NCBI RefSeq assembly: GCF_021646545.1
Contig: NZ_JAKIRP010000002.1
Span: 806,001-870,000, forward strand
Length of the DNA: 64,000 nucleotides
Source of the DNA: Chitinophaga filiformis
GTDB lineage: Bacteria > Bacteroidota > Bacteroidia > Chitinophagales > Chitinophagaceae
Reading direction: 5' to 3'
Both the position numbers and the translations under genes were made by a program. Numbering within the stretch: the stretch's first letter is position 1; each line of letters begins with the position of its first letter. Shown one piece after another: positions 15,717 to 24,983 of the stretch. The notes beneath the pieces were generated by a model, which did no database searches, was not told where the DNA came from, and worked only from the letters and a program-made list of their open reading frames with translations.

Positions 15717-18700
15717 ATGAGAAAACTCTTTATATCATGCTTATTGCTGGCCATTGGTACGCATGCTTTTAGTCAGGTGACCAACAATCTTAACCCGCAA
15801 CTAGACAATCCTGTGCCGCCATCTCCTAATGCCGCGGCCTTTACTAAATTTGGTAATATACCGGTAGGACCCGCAACTGGAATTCCGCAGGTATCAGTAC
15901 CTGTATATGAGTATTCAAATAAGAATACCGGGCTGTCCCTTGCGGTATCACTGGATTATCATGCAGGTGGGGTAAGGGTGGACGAAGTCGCGTCCAATGT
16001 GGGGCTTGGCTGGGCGCTGAATGCCGGTGGTGTCGTATCCAGGGTAGTGAAGGGCACGCCCGACGAAGACTATGACGGTTTTTTAAATACGCCTTATTTT
16101 GATGGAGCCACGGGTAATAATCCTGCCAATGCGCCTTCTTACAAGCCCTTTGTGAAAGCGTATAACAGGCAATTAGACATTGAACAGGACCTTTTTACTT
16201 TCAATTTCAACGGCCGGTCTGGAAGATTTGTGTATGGAAGGAATGGTGATATCTTAATGCTCGATGCGCTGAAGGCGAAGATAGAAAAGGAAGTGACCAC
16301 TTTATCAAATGGTGAATCAAGAATAACAAAGTTTACGATAACGGATGAAAATGGTATTAAATACATTTTCAGCGCTTATGAGAGAACCTGGCTTCCCGGT
16401 GTTTCGTTTCATTCTCAGTTTAATTCATCGTGGTTCCTGACGGCAATATATGCTCCGTCAGGACAGGATAGTATTACGCTGGAGTATGATGATGTTCAAA
16501 TCAATGCATATACTACCTCTGTAACAGAGACGGAAGTAGCCGATCTTTATCCATCCACCTCTAATACGGTCATGGACACCTATTCCGGGCATGACCAGGC
16601 GGTTTTTGGCAAGAAACTAAGAAAGATATCTCTGCCACAGGGACTTAATATTCAGTTCATTTATAGCGCCACTCCAAGAACCGACTTACTGAATGATTAT
16701 CTGCTTTCCAGGATCTTGATACAGGACCCAAATAAACAGCTCGGGAGAGGCTATAATCTTCAGCAGGATTACTCGCTTGGTAACAGAGCCACCCTTTTAA
16801 AGGTCATACCGTTTGCGGGCTTGAATGCGGAAGTGCAGGATGCTCCATATCAATTTTTCTATAAAGGAGGCTTGCCGCCAAGGCTGGATAATCATCAGGA
16901 CCACTGGGGCTATCCAACTTTTTGGGTGTTGTCAGAGAATGAACGGAGAATTCCACATGAAATTTTCGCACAGAATGTTGGCGGAGAATTTGAATTGCCG
17001 GGCGTTAACCGTGATACCGATTCTTCGGGATGCCAGGCGGGTTCGCTATACAAAATTATTTATCCCACGGGCGGTTGGACGGAATTTCAATTAGAGCCTA
17101 ACCAGGCTTATGATGGATGGCTGGATAAGAGTTTTTCCGTTGTGGTCAATGATCCGCCATACCTTGACAAGATGCAATCGTTTAGTCTAAGTATGAACAA
17201 TGGAACGCCTTCTTTCCAGGATACGTATTTTACCTTTAACGGAGAGCCCGAGAGTACTGAATTTACCTTATCCCTGCAGCCATCGGGTATTGGTCAAATT
17301 TGCAACGGCAGCTGCGCACTGAGGATTGAGATGTTTTCACCTGCTGGAAGTTTACTGGCATCGCGGGACTTTACCTCGCCGCTGACTCAGTCTTCTATAA
17401 CCTTCTCCGTTCCGAATCTCGTGAAAGGAACACAGTACCGGATACGCTTTTATTATAATATGCTCCAGGTTAGCAATTATAGTGCGGTGGCGCAGTTGAA
17501 ATGGCGGGAAAAACAGTCACAAACATCCCATACGGTAACTTACAGCCATAAACAGCCATTTGTCGGTGGACTGCGGGCAAAGAGAATCCTTGATTATGAT
17601 GGCATTTCTACCAGTCCCGCTATGGTGCGAGAGTATGAATATAAGGGAGACGACAGCCTCTCATCTGGAGTTCTGGCAACGTATCCCACATATACATATA
17701 CAACCCGATATGAGGGTTTGCTCAATGTGTCCATATCGAATGGTGCAACCTATGTAGGAGGGCCACCATTAATACGCCTTCGTCAAAGTAGTTCTGCGTA
17801 TGATATAATATACACAGCTGGAAGCCCTGTCGCCTACAAGCGTACGGTTGAATATTTTAGAAATGGTAATAAAAGCAATGGGAAAATTGAACGCTTTTTT
17901 ACATTTCCGAGCCGCGGTTCGAATGGCAGTTTCCCATTTGTACCCGCCAGCAATGCTACCTGGCTTTACGGCTCTGTACAGAAAGAGGTAGTATATGATG
18001 GAAGTGATAATATTGTTAAAACGACGGTCAATGCATATACGGATAAACTAATGCTGGATTACTCCAACCAGGCAACGTTGAATAATTTCACGTCCTATAC
18101 GATTGCACCTGTGCTATATAATGTGCCGGACGACTATAATGATACTTATACTTCTGTTAAGGTGTCAGGCTATCCCGCTATTGGCTTTTTATATAACTAT
18201 TATCTGCCTATCGCAGGAAGAAGGGATCTTGCAAGCACCAGTGTTACCGAACGGGATCCCGTATCAGGTCAAACCATGACTACTGTCAACACGTATGAAT
18301 ATGACCCGGATTTCTATTATTTGAAGAAACACAGGTTTACCAACAGTAAAGAACAGGAAGTGATGGAGGTGTATACCTATCCTGCAGATAAAGTGGTTGC
18401 CGGACAAACAGATCCCTATCAGGATATGGTTACCCGCAATATGATCAATCCGGTGATTGAAACAGAACTACAAGTGAGCCAGGTGAAGCAGAGAAAGCTA
18501 TCTACGAATTATAAAAAGAACTGGCCTGACAATGCACTTGCTATTTTACCGCAAACGGTTCAGACACAATTCCAGAATACTCCTGCTGAAATACGGTTAA
18601 GATACGATGCGTATGACAGTAAGGGGAATCCAAAATCGGCAGGTCAGGAGAATGGAATGCTTACATGTTATATATGGGGCTATAATAGGCAGTTTCCGAT

Positions 18701-19031
18701 AGCGGAGATTAAAAATGCTGATTATACTATTGTAGAAAGTGTTCTTGGAGGAGCAGCTGCTGTGTCAAGCTTTGGCAATCAGGTAAGTCCGACGGATGTG
18801 GCCATAAAAACTTTTTTGGCTCCACTTCGTTCGGATGCAAGGCTTAACAAGGCGCTTATCACTACTTATTCTTACTCCCCGTTGTATGGAATAAGTACCA
18901 TCACAGATCCGAGTGGCAAGACAAATACTTATGAGTATGACGGATTTGGCAGGCTGAAGGTGATCCGGGATCAAAACGGCAATATCTTAAAACAAATCGG
19001 TTACCAGTACCAGGCACCTCTCACTAAATAA
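15717..19031 (+). CDS. Exported RHS-family protein, first half of split pair, 1104 aa
   Basis: A signal peptide (ending THAFSQ, residue 20) precedes a long beta-rich protein. The start (GNIPVGPATGIPQVSVPVY, then VDEVASNVGLGWALNAGGV near 85-105) is the characteristic opening of Bacteroidota RHS/SpvB-like proteins, which form the plug-side of a protein shell. The last 45 residues or so contain YD repeats (TYSYSPLYGISTITDPSG, then YEYDGFGRLKVIRDQNGN), after which the chain ends. It carries no RHS core or toxin domain; these are in the next gene, 10 bp downstream. The two probably assemble together as a secreted toxin-encapsulating structure. Transcription is likely as a single operon. Confidence 0.85.
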   Translation: MRKLFISCLLLAIGTHAFSQVTNNLNPQLDNPVPPSPNAAAFTKFGNIPVGPATGIPQVSVPVYEYSNKNTGLSLAVSLDYHAGGVRVDEVASNVGLGWALNAGGVVSRVVKGTPDEDYDGFLNTPYFDGATGNNPANAPSYKPFVKAYNRQLDIEQDLFTFNFNGRSGRFVYGRNGDILMLDALKAKIEKEVTTLSNGESRITKFTITDENGIKYIFSAYERTWLPGVSFHSQFNSSWFLTAIYAPSGQDSITLEYDDVQINAYTTSVTETEVADLYPSTSNTVMDTYSGHDQAVFGKKLRKISLPQGLNIQFIYSATPRTDLLNDYLLSRILIQDPNKQLGRGYNLQQDYSLGNRATLLKVIPFAGLNAEVQDAPYQFFYKGGLPPRLDNHQDHWGYPTFWVLSENERRIPHEIFAQNVGGEFELPGVNRDTDSSGCQAGSLYKIIYPTGGWTEFQLEPNQAYDGWLDKSFSVVVNDPPYLDKMQSFSLSMNNGTPSFQDTYFTFNGEPESTEFTLSLQPSGIGQICNGSCALRIEMFSPAGSLLASRDFTSPLTQSSITFSVPNLVKGTQYRIRFYYNMLQVSNYSAVAQLKWREKQSQTSHTVTYSHKQPFVGGLRAKRILDYDGISTSPAMVREYEYKGDDSLSSGVLATYPTYTYTTRYEGLLNVSISNGATYVGGPPLIRLRQSSSAYDIIYTAGSPVAYKRTVEYFRNGNKSNGKIERFFTFPSRGSNGSFPFVPASNATWLYGSVQKEVVYDGSDNIVKTTVNAYTDKLMLDYSNQATLNNFTSYTIAPVLYNVPDDYNDTYTSVKVSGYPAIGFLYNYYLPIAGRRDLASTSVTERDPVSGQTMTTVNTYEYDPDFYYLKKHRFTNSKEQEVMEVYTYPADKVVAGQTDPYQDMVTRNMINPVIETELQVSQVKQRKLSTNYKKNWPDNALAILPQTVQTQFQNTPAEIRLRYDAYDSKGNPKSAGQENGMLTCYIWGYNRQFPIAEIKNADYTIVESVLGGAAAVSSFGNQVSPTDVAIKTFLAPLRSDARLNKALITTYSYSPLYGISTITDPSGKTNTYEYDGFGRLKVIRDQNGNILKQIGYQYQAPLTK

Positions 19032-19041
19032 GCGAGTACCT

Positions 19042-22000
19042 ATGAATTTTATTAAATACGTAATATATACAGGAGCATTGTCGGCAATATCAGCTATTTC
19101 TGATGGTGCCTTCGCCCAAACTAACAAGCCAGGTGGAACACGTAGTACGGCAACAGCAGTAACGGTTCCTTCAGCATATACTAATACGTCTGTTAACTAT
19201 GTTCGCACCTGGGAGCCTGATATGCCATTAACAGATACAGCTGCTGTTATATCTACAGCAAGGAAGGTAAGGGAGGTGAAACAGACCACTCAATATGTGG
19301 ACGGTCTTGGTCGTCCTATACAAACGGTTTCCAAGGGAGTCAGCAGTGGAGGAAAAGACCTGGTGGCGCCGGTAATATATGATGCATTTGGCAGAGAACA
19401 GTACAAGTACCTTCCCTATGTACAGCAATCTGGGAATTTCAATGACGGCAAGTTTAAGACTGATCCATTCAGTGCACAGAAGACATTTTATCAGAATGGG
19501 CTGCTTAATCCTGGAGTTGCAGGCGAAAATATTTACTATGCTCAGCAGGAATTTGAGCAATCTCCGCTTAACAGGCCACTTAAGGCTTATTCGGCTGGTA
19601 ATAGCTGGGCCACTCATCCTGTACAGATGCGATACCAGGTTAATTCCGTTGCTGATTCGGTGAGATTATGGAACATTGGAAGCGTAATTCCGACCAGTAC
19701 AGGTAATTTCGCCACGGGGCAGTTACAAAAAAATGTGACCGTAGACGAGCAAGGCAGTCAGGTGGTGGAGTATAAGGATAAGCAAGGTCAGGTACTATTA
19801 AAGAAGGTGCAGATAGCAAGTACTCCGGGTACCGGACATATAGGCTGGTTGTGTACCTACTACGTCTACGACGATCTGGGGAATCTCCGTTTTGTCATAC
19901 CACCTTTGGCTGTGGAGGCTATAAAAGGGACATGGGTGATAAGTACAGCTATAGCTGATGAGTTGTGCTTCCAATACCAATACGATGCTAGGCAACGTAT
20001 GGTAGTTAAAAAGGTGCCAGGTGCCGGCAGGATATTTATGGTGTATGATGTGCGGGACAGGCTTGTATTTACGCAGGATTCTTTGCAACGGACAAAACCC
20101 TCTATGGAGTGGATGGTAACTTTTTATGATGAGTTGAACCGTCCTACTATGACCGCCATTTATCAGGGAACTGCCACAAGAGATACTTTACAGGCAAGGA
20201 TGAACAGAGCGGTATCTTCACAGGCTATTTCTTATGTAGCACCGGCACAAGCAGACGTGGCATTGTATAGTCATGACGGAAGTCCATTATATACCGCTAC
20301 TAACAGCATTAGTATGTTGGACGGATTTGACTCTAACGTTGGAGGAGATACAGAAGTCAGGATTGACCCTGCGACAGCTGGTGATACCACAGTGATTACT
20401 GCTTCAAATCCATTACCCAATATATCTGCATCGGCCTTAACGCCTCTGACATATACGTTTTACGACAACTATAACTATTCAGACAAGTTGGCTTTTATGG
20501 GCACAGACACTGGAAAGTTGTTAGCTGCTGATACGTTATATCCTGAGAAGCTGCCGGTAGGTAGTCTGACCACAGGCTTGGTAACCGGCGGTAAAGTAAG
20601 GGTACTGGGGACTAACAAGTGGCTGACTACAACTACTTATTACAACGACAAGGGCCGTGCTATTCAGGTGATTAGTGAAAATAATCTGGGAGGAAAGGAT
20701 GTGCTGACAACCCTGTATAGTTTCAAAGGAGCAGTATTGGCGACATACCTTCGTCACCAGAATCCTAAAAGCATTACGCCGCAAAGTACACTGTTGACAA
20801 GTATGACCTATGATCATGCAGGTAGACTGCTTACTGTGAGGAAACGGTTAAACGATGATGTGAGCCAGGAGAGGCTGATTTCTGCAAACAACTACGATGA
20901 ACTGGGTCAATTGAAGCTGAAGCGTCTGGGAATGGGGACTACCGGAAGTGTGATTGACAGTTTAAACTATACTTATAATATCCGTGGTTGGTTGCAGGGT
21001 ATCAACATGAACTTTGTAAACAGTGGAACCAGCACATCGAACTGGTTTGGACAGGAGCTGAGCTACGACTATGGATTTGATTCCAGTCAGTATAATGGTA
21101 ATATATCTGGTGTTAAGTGGAAGACACGTGCGGATAGTGCCTGGGCTTATGGTTATAACTATGATAAGGCTAACCGTCTGACGGGGGCATATTTTAGTCA
21201 AAAAAATGGTGGAAGCTGGGCGCAGGATAAAAAGGACTTTACAGTTAGCAATCTGACTTATGATGTCAACGGTAATATCAAATCCATGTGGCAGAAAGGA
21301 ATGGTGGGGACAAAGATTGACACCATAGATCGTCTGAGTTACACTTATTTAGCTAATAGCAATAAGCTTGCGGCAGTGGCTGATCCGAATCCAGCAAAGA
21401 CGGCATCCGCCAAATTAGGTGACTTTGTGGATGGTACAAATACTGGTAATGATTATTTCTATGATGGAAATGGTAATATGGTAGCTGATTCCAATAAACA
21501 CATAAGCTCAATTGTGTACAATCATTTGAATCTTCCTTCGGTGATTACAATCGCAGGTAAAGGGACCATTACCTATCAGTATGATGCAACTGGTAATAAG
21601 CTGAGTAAGACGGTACTCGATAATACCGGTAATCCTTCCAAAACAACTGTAACTGATTATGCGGGCAATTTTGTGTATAAACAGGACAGTCTTGAATTGA
21701 TAAGTCATGAAGAGGGCCGTATTCGTCCGGTTTATAAAACAGGGACTACTGTTACCTATGCCTACGATTACTTTGAAAAGGACCATTTGGGGAACGTAAG
21801 AACGGTTTTAACTGATCAGACTGATTTTACGATGTATGCTGCTACAATGGAAACAGAAGTAGCAGCTCAGGAAGTGGCATTGTTCAGTAACGTAGAGGAG
21901 ACCCGTGCGGAAAAAACATCCGGTTATCCTGACGATCAAACTACAGAAGAGAACAAGTTTGTAGCAAAGTTGAATGCGAAGGCAGGAGGGAAGAAGATCG

Positions 22001-23400
22001 GACCGTCGCTGGTGTTACGTGTAATGGCTGGTGATACGGTTCAAATCAACGCAAAAGCATTTTATAAGTCACAAGGACCAACGGATAATAATGGGAAGGC
22101 TCCTGTAGAAGATATGATAGCGGGTCTGGTACAGGCGTTTGGAGGCTCTACAGGGGGAGATGGATCACACGCATCCGAGGCAATATCTAACAATACTCCT
22201 TTTAATGCGGACTTCTATAACAATAGTTATCAGCGTTTAAAGGAGAAGAATAATGACGGACACTCAAGCCGTCCGAAGGCATATTTAAACTTTGTGTTAT
22301 TCAACGATGATTTTAAATTAGTGGAGGATAATAGTGGAGTAAGGCAGGTGAAAGAGAGCCCGGATGAGCTACAGGAATTGGGAGTCGAGAAAATGGCTAT
22401 TGAAGAGAGTGGATTTTTGTATGTTTATACGAGCAATGAGAGTCAACAGGATGTGTTCTTTGATAATGTCGTTTTGGGCGTGAATAGTGGGCCGTTGTTG
22501 GAGGAGACGCATTATTATCCGTATGGATTGACGATGGCGGGGATTTCTACGAGTGCGTTGAAGGGCATGAATTATGCAGAGAATCGACTAAAATATAACG
22601 GAAAAGAATTGCAAAGCGGGGAGTTTGGAGATGAAGGGGGATTGGAATGGTATGATTATGGCGCGAGAATATATGATCAACAGCTAGGAAGATGGCATGT
22701 GATAGACCCTCTTGCGGAGCAAATGAGGAGGCATTCGCCCTATGATTATGCGTTTGATAATCCGATAAGATTTACTGATTCTGATGGGATGGCTCCGACT
22801 GATATAATTCTAAAGGGGGATGCTAAGTTTATAGATTTGACATTTCGCGATTTGCAGCGATTGACGAGTGATAAATTGATATTGCTGCCTTCAGGGAAGG
22901 TAGAAATCTATAATATGTCGAATTCCTTGACCGCAGTAGCGGCTGGCACACCTGAAAGAGGCAATTTAGTCGTTGCCGGTGGAATTAAGACCGAAGGAAC
23001 AAATCTGTTGAAAGAAGTAATTAACTCTGAAAAAGTAGTGTCTATTACCGAAGCTATGTATGGAAACAAAACGACTCCAGAGAATGAAGATGATGCCTAT
23101 CTCAAATCAGATGGTAAAAAAAGTGATGGCAGTAACACAACGATATACTTTAGTCCATGGGAGAAAGAGGGTGGAGTTGATGTAAACGGTGGTACAGTGA
23201 GACCGCCATCCATCGGCTTAGGCCATGAGCTGAAACATGCATTGAATATGGCAAGGGGAATAGCAGATGATAAGTCGTCTGGAAAAAAAGACAAAGAAAT
23301 CACAAATAAGGTCGAAATACTTTCCGTTGAAGAAGTTAATGTACGAATATTCGAAAACAAGCTTCGCGAGGAAAATAAAGTACCAGCGAGAATTTTATAA
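19042..23400 (+). CDS. RHS polymorphic toxin with C-terminal M91-like metallopeptidase, 1452 aa
   Basis: A signal peptide (ending GAFAQ) leads to a DUF6443-like N-terminal region (about residues 50-190, VDGLGRPIQTVSKG and DAFGREQYKYLPY). Many YD repeats follow, and then the RHS-associated core (about 1155-1250: HYYPYG, RLKYNGKE, LEWYDYGARIYDQQLGRWHVIDPLAE, SPYDYAFDNPIRFTDSDGM). After D-S-D-G-M the variable C-terminus (about 1255-1452) contains G-H-E-L-K-H-A-L near 1394-1401, an HExxH zinc site. An S-V-E-E-V-N-V-R-I-F-E-N-K-L-R-E-E stretch follows, the usual ending of M91/NleD-like effector peptidases. It is predicted to be a secreted antibacterial toxin. The adjacent lipoprotein gene is the likely antidote. 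Confidence 0.88.
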   Translation: MNFIKYVIYTGALSAISAISDGAFAQTNKPGGTRSTATAVTVPSAYTNTSVNYVRTWEPDMPLTDTAAVISTARKVREVKQTTQYVDGLGRPIQTVSKGVSSGGKDLVAPVIYDAFGREQYKYLPYVQQSGNFNDGKFKTDPFSAQKTFYQNGLLNPGVAGENIYYAQQEFEQSPLNRPLKAYSAGNSWATHPVQMRYQVNSVADSVRLWNIGSVIPTSTGNFATGQLQKNVTVDEQGSQVVEYKDKQGQVLLKKVQIASTPGTGHIGWLCTYYVYDDLGNLRFVIPPLAVEAIKGTWVISTAIADELCFQYQYDARQRMVVKKVPGAGRIFMVYDVRDRLVFTQDSLQRTKPSMEWMVTFYDELNRPTMTAIYQGTATRDTLQARMNRAVSSQAISYVAPAQADVALYSHDGSPLYTATNSISMLDGFDSNVGGDTEVRIDPATAGDTTVITASNPLPNISASALTPLTYTFYDNYNYSDKLAFMGTDTGKLLAADTLYPEKLPVGSLTTGLVTGGKVRVLGTNKWLTTTTYYNDKGRAIQVISENNLGGKDVLTTLYSFKGAVLATYLRHQNPKSITPQSTLLTSMTYDHAGRLLTVRKRLNDDVSQERLISANNYDELGQLKLKRLGMGTTGSVIDSLNYTYNIRGWLQGINMNFVNSGTSTSNWFGQELSYDYGFDSSQYNGNISGVKWKTRADSAWAYGYNYDKANRLTGAYFSQKNGGSWAQDKKDFTVSNLTYDVNGNIKSMWQKGMVGTKIDTIDRLSYTYLANSNKLAAVADPNPAKTASAKLGDFVDGTNTGNDYFYDGNGNMVADSNKHISSIVYNHLNLPSVITIAGKGTITYQYDATGNKLSKTVLDNTGNPSKTTVTDYAGNFVYKQDSLELISHEEGRIRPVYKTGTTVTYAYDYFEKDHLGNVRTVLTDQTDFTMYAATMETEVAAQEVALFSNVEETRAEKTSGYPDDQTTEENKFVAKLNAKAGGKKIGPSLVLRVMAGDTVQINAKAFYKSQGPTDNNGKAPVEDMIAGLVQAFGGSTGGDGSHASEAISNNTPFNADFYNNSYQRLKEKNNDGHSSRPKAYLNFVLFNDDFKLVEDNSGVRQVKESPDELQELGVEKMAIEESGFLYVYTSNESQQDVFFDNVVLGVNSGPLLEETHYYPYGLTMAGISTSALKGMNYAENRLKYNGKELQSGEFGDEGGLEWYDYGARIYDQQLGRWHVIDPLAEQMRRHSPYDYAFDNPIRFTDSDGMAPTDIILKGDAKFIDLTFRDLQRLTSDKLILLPSGKVEIYNMSNSLTAVAAGTPERGNLVVAGGIKTEGTNLLKEVINSEKVVSITEAMYGNKTTPENEDDAYLKSDGKKSDGSNTTIYFSPWEKEGGVDVNGGTVRPPSIGLGHELKHALNMARGIADDKSSGKKDKEITNKVEILSVEEVNVRIFENKLREENKVPARIL

Positions 23401-23411
23401 AACGTTTTATT

Positions 23412-24005
23412 GTGAATAAACTTAATCGGATTTATTTTATAACATGCTTTTTATTTGCTGCATTTATTGTATCCTGTACTGATAATCAGCCGCCAGTATG
23501 CAATTTGAATAAACAATTAATAAATTGGAGTTCTGTTACTAAAAGTTCACTGGATTTTAGTAGGTATGGACTTGACTCCCTTGATAGAACATCCTTTGTA
23601 GATTTTATAGCACCTTATTTAAAAGATATCTGTTTTGATCCTCGTCACCCCATCATTATCATCGAAGCATATTTTGAGGGCGAGATCTCGACTCATCAGT
23701 CATTTGTTTTATGGAACAATGGGTCTGATAGTTGTCTTGCTTTCGGGGCGCGACGTGGGATATGGGAACTGGGTAATCGGTTTAGAGTGGAAAATGACTT
23801 AACAGATAAATGTCTTCGTTTGGTTGATGAAGCAGCGACTTCAGAGAAATATAAAATAAGAAACTCTAGATATCTAATTATCACCATTATTGACCAAAAT
23901 GGCATTAGATTACGAGGTATTGAGGACGGATTTTCAGGAGAGAAATATCTAATATTAAGAGAACTCGAACAGCGAGGATGGAAAAATGTAATTAAGAAAT
24001 ATTAG
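23412..24005 (+). CDS. Putative immunity lipoprotein for the RHS toxin, 197 aa
   Basis: It starts with GTG 11 bp after the toxin stop, the position expected for an immunity gene. A hydrophobic N-terminus and lipobox (FIVSC, Cys22) predict a lipoprotein, so protection would act in the periplasm or at the outer membrane rather than in the cytoplasm. The mature domain (about 23-197) has no recognised family; a central WNNGSDSCLAFGARRG segment and a C-terminal YLILRELEQRGW helix are notable. The immunity assignment comes from gene order and size only; it is not based on homology. Confidence 0.7.
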   Translation: MNKLNRIYFITCFLFAAFIVSCTDNQPPVCNLNKQLINWSSVTKSSLDFSRYGLDSLDRTSFVDFIAPYLKDICFDPRHPIIIIEAYFEGEISTHQSFVLWNNGSDSCLAFGARRGIWELGNRFRVENDLTDKCLRLVDEAATSEKYKIRNSRYLIITIIDQNGIRLRGIEDGFSGEKYLILRELEQRGWKNVIKKY

Positions 24006-24211
24006 GCTCAATCCGTGATAGCTGATCATTAACTATATACCGAACAGCTGATGAGGCGGGTTTTGCATTTTATGTGCCCAGGAAAGGAGCGTTTTCGATT
24101 GCGCTGTGCAAATTCCGTAAGGTGGGGACTCAACAGTTTGTTCAGATATAACAGGACAGATAAGGCGAGTTTTTGCGCCGGCTGTGGTAACAGACGAAAT
24201 CTCTAGTCGAT

Positions 24212-24532
24212 ATGAACGGAAACCGGGATTCTTTAAGCGGGCTAATTACTGAGCTTATTTCAATTCTTACCATCGTTAAGGAGAAAATTACTGATGATTC
24301 AGATTTAATCTGGACATCTTATGAAACGCATATAGAACTGCGGGAAGAGATAGACAGATGTATATACCAGTTACAACAGAACCATGAAAGAATCCTTGAC
24401 GAGATAAAAATCCATTTTGCCCCAACAAGCGTCTTTCAGGAACAAGCAATGTCAAATGGATGGACTGAAGAATATCGTGCATTAGCTGAGCGCTTTGACG
24501 ATGTGTATGAGTTGTTGAATAGGTATAGGTGA
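24212..24532 (+). CDS. Small helical protein, 106 aa, possible orphan immunity
   Basis: The product is acidic and almost entirely helical, without signal peptide. A F-A-P-T-S-V-F-Q-E-Q-A-M-S-N-G-W-T-E-E-Y segment near residues 70-90 looks like a conserved core of a small Bacteroidota family, which I cannot name. Its place in the tail of a polymorphic-toxin locus suggests an immunity or adaptor role. The 206 bp before it hold short open stretches that look like gene remnants (for example DEAGFAFYVPRKGAFSIAL near 24050-24110), as expected for a region that gains and loses toxin modules. Confidence 0.55.
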   Translation: MNGNRDSLSGLITELISILTIVKEKITDDSDLIWTSYETHIELREEIDRCIYQLQQNHERILDEIKIHFAPTSVFQEQAMSNGWTEEYRALAERFDDVYELLNRYR

Positions 24533-24580
24533 TACACAGAAAGCGAATTGATTCCACCCAAAATAAACCCGGCTGGTAAT

Positions 24581-24949
24581 ATGCGACAGCTAATATTAGT
24601 ATTTATTGTATTGACGATGACATGTTGCAATCGTAAACAATGCTCGGTGGATTTAACTGCCAAGAGCGATTTCGAGCACCAGCTTAATATTGTACGCAGT
24701 TTTCAAAAGGGGAAAGCAACATATGTAGAAGATTATCGTTATGCGCTCTTTTACTTAAGCTTTACCACTGGCCTATTTACCAAAGCTGATTATAGCAGTA
24801 CAATAGGGTATGAAACGCGTAGTGATTTCAAGAAGGATATGAAAGCATGGCAGGATTGGTATAAGAAGAATAAATGCGAGTTTAACCAAAACTATATTGA
24901 TAGTGTGTTAAGGGAACACAAGAATAGTATGTCCACACACAGGCATTAA
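24581..24949 (+). CDS. Small lipoprotein, 122 aa
   Basis: ATG at 24581 is chosen because it places a good signal sequence (MRQLILVFIVLTMTCC) at the very N-terminus with the lipobox cysteine at residue 15 or 16; an upstream ATT-type start would leave an implausible leader. The mature part has D-Y-R-Y-A-L-F-Y-L-S-F, T-T-G-L-F and W-Q-D-W-Y-K-K-N-K-C motifs; no family recognised. It lies 48 bp after the 106-aa gene and may be another member of the toxin-locus tail. Confidence 0.65.
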   Translation: MRQLILVFIVLTMTCCNRKQCSVDLTAKSDFEHQLNIVRSFQKGKATYVEDYRYALFYLSFTTGLFTKADYSSTIGYETRSDFKKDMKAWQDWYKKNKCEFNQNYIDSVLREHKNSMSTHRH

Positions 24950-24983
24950 GATTTCTAATTGTATCTTCGGTAAACCTATACCA

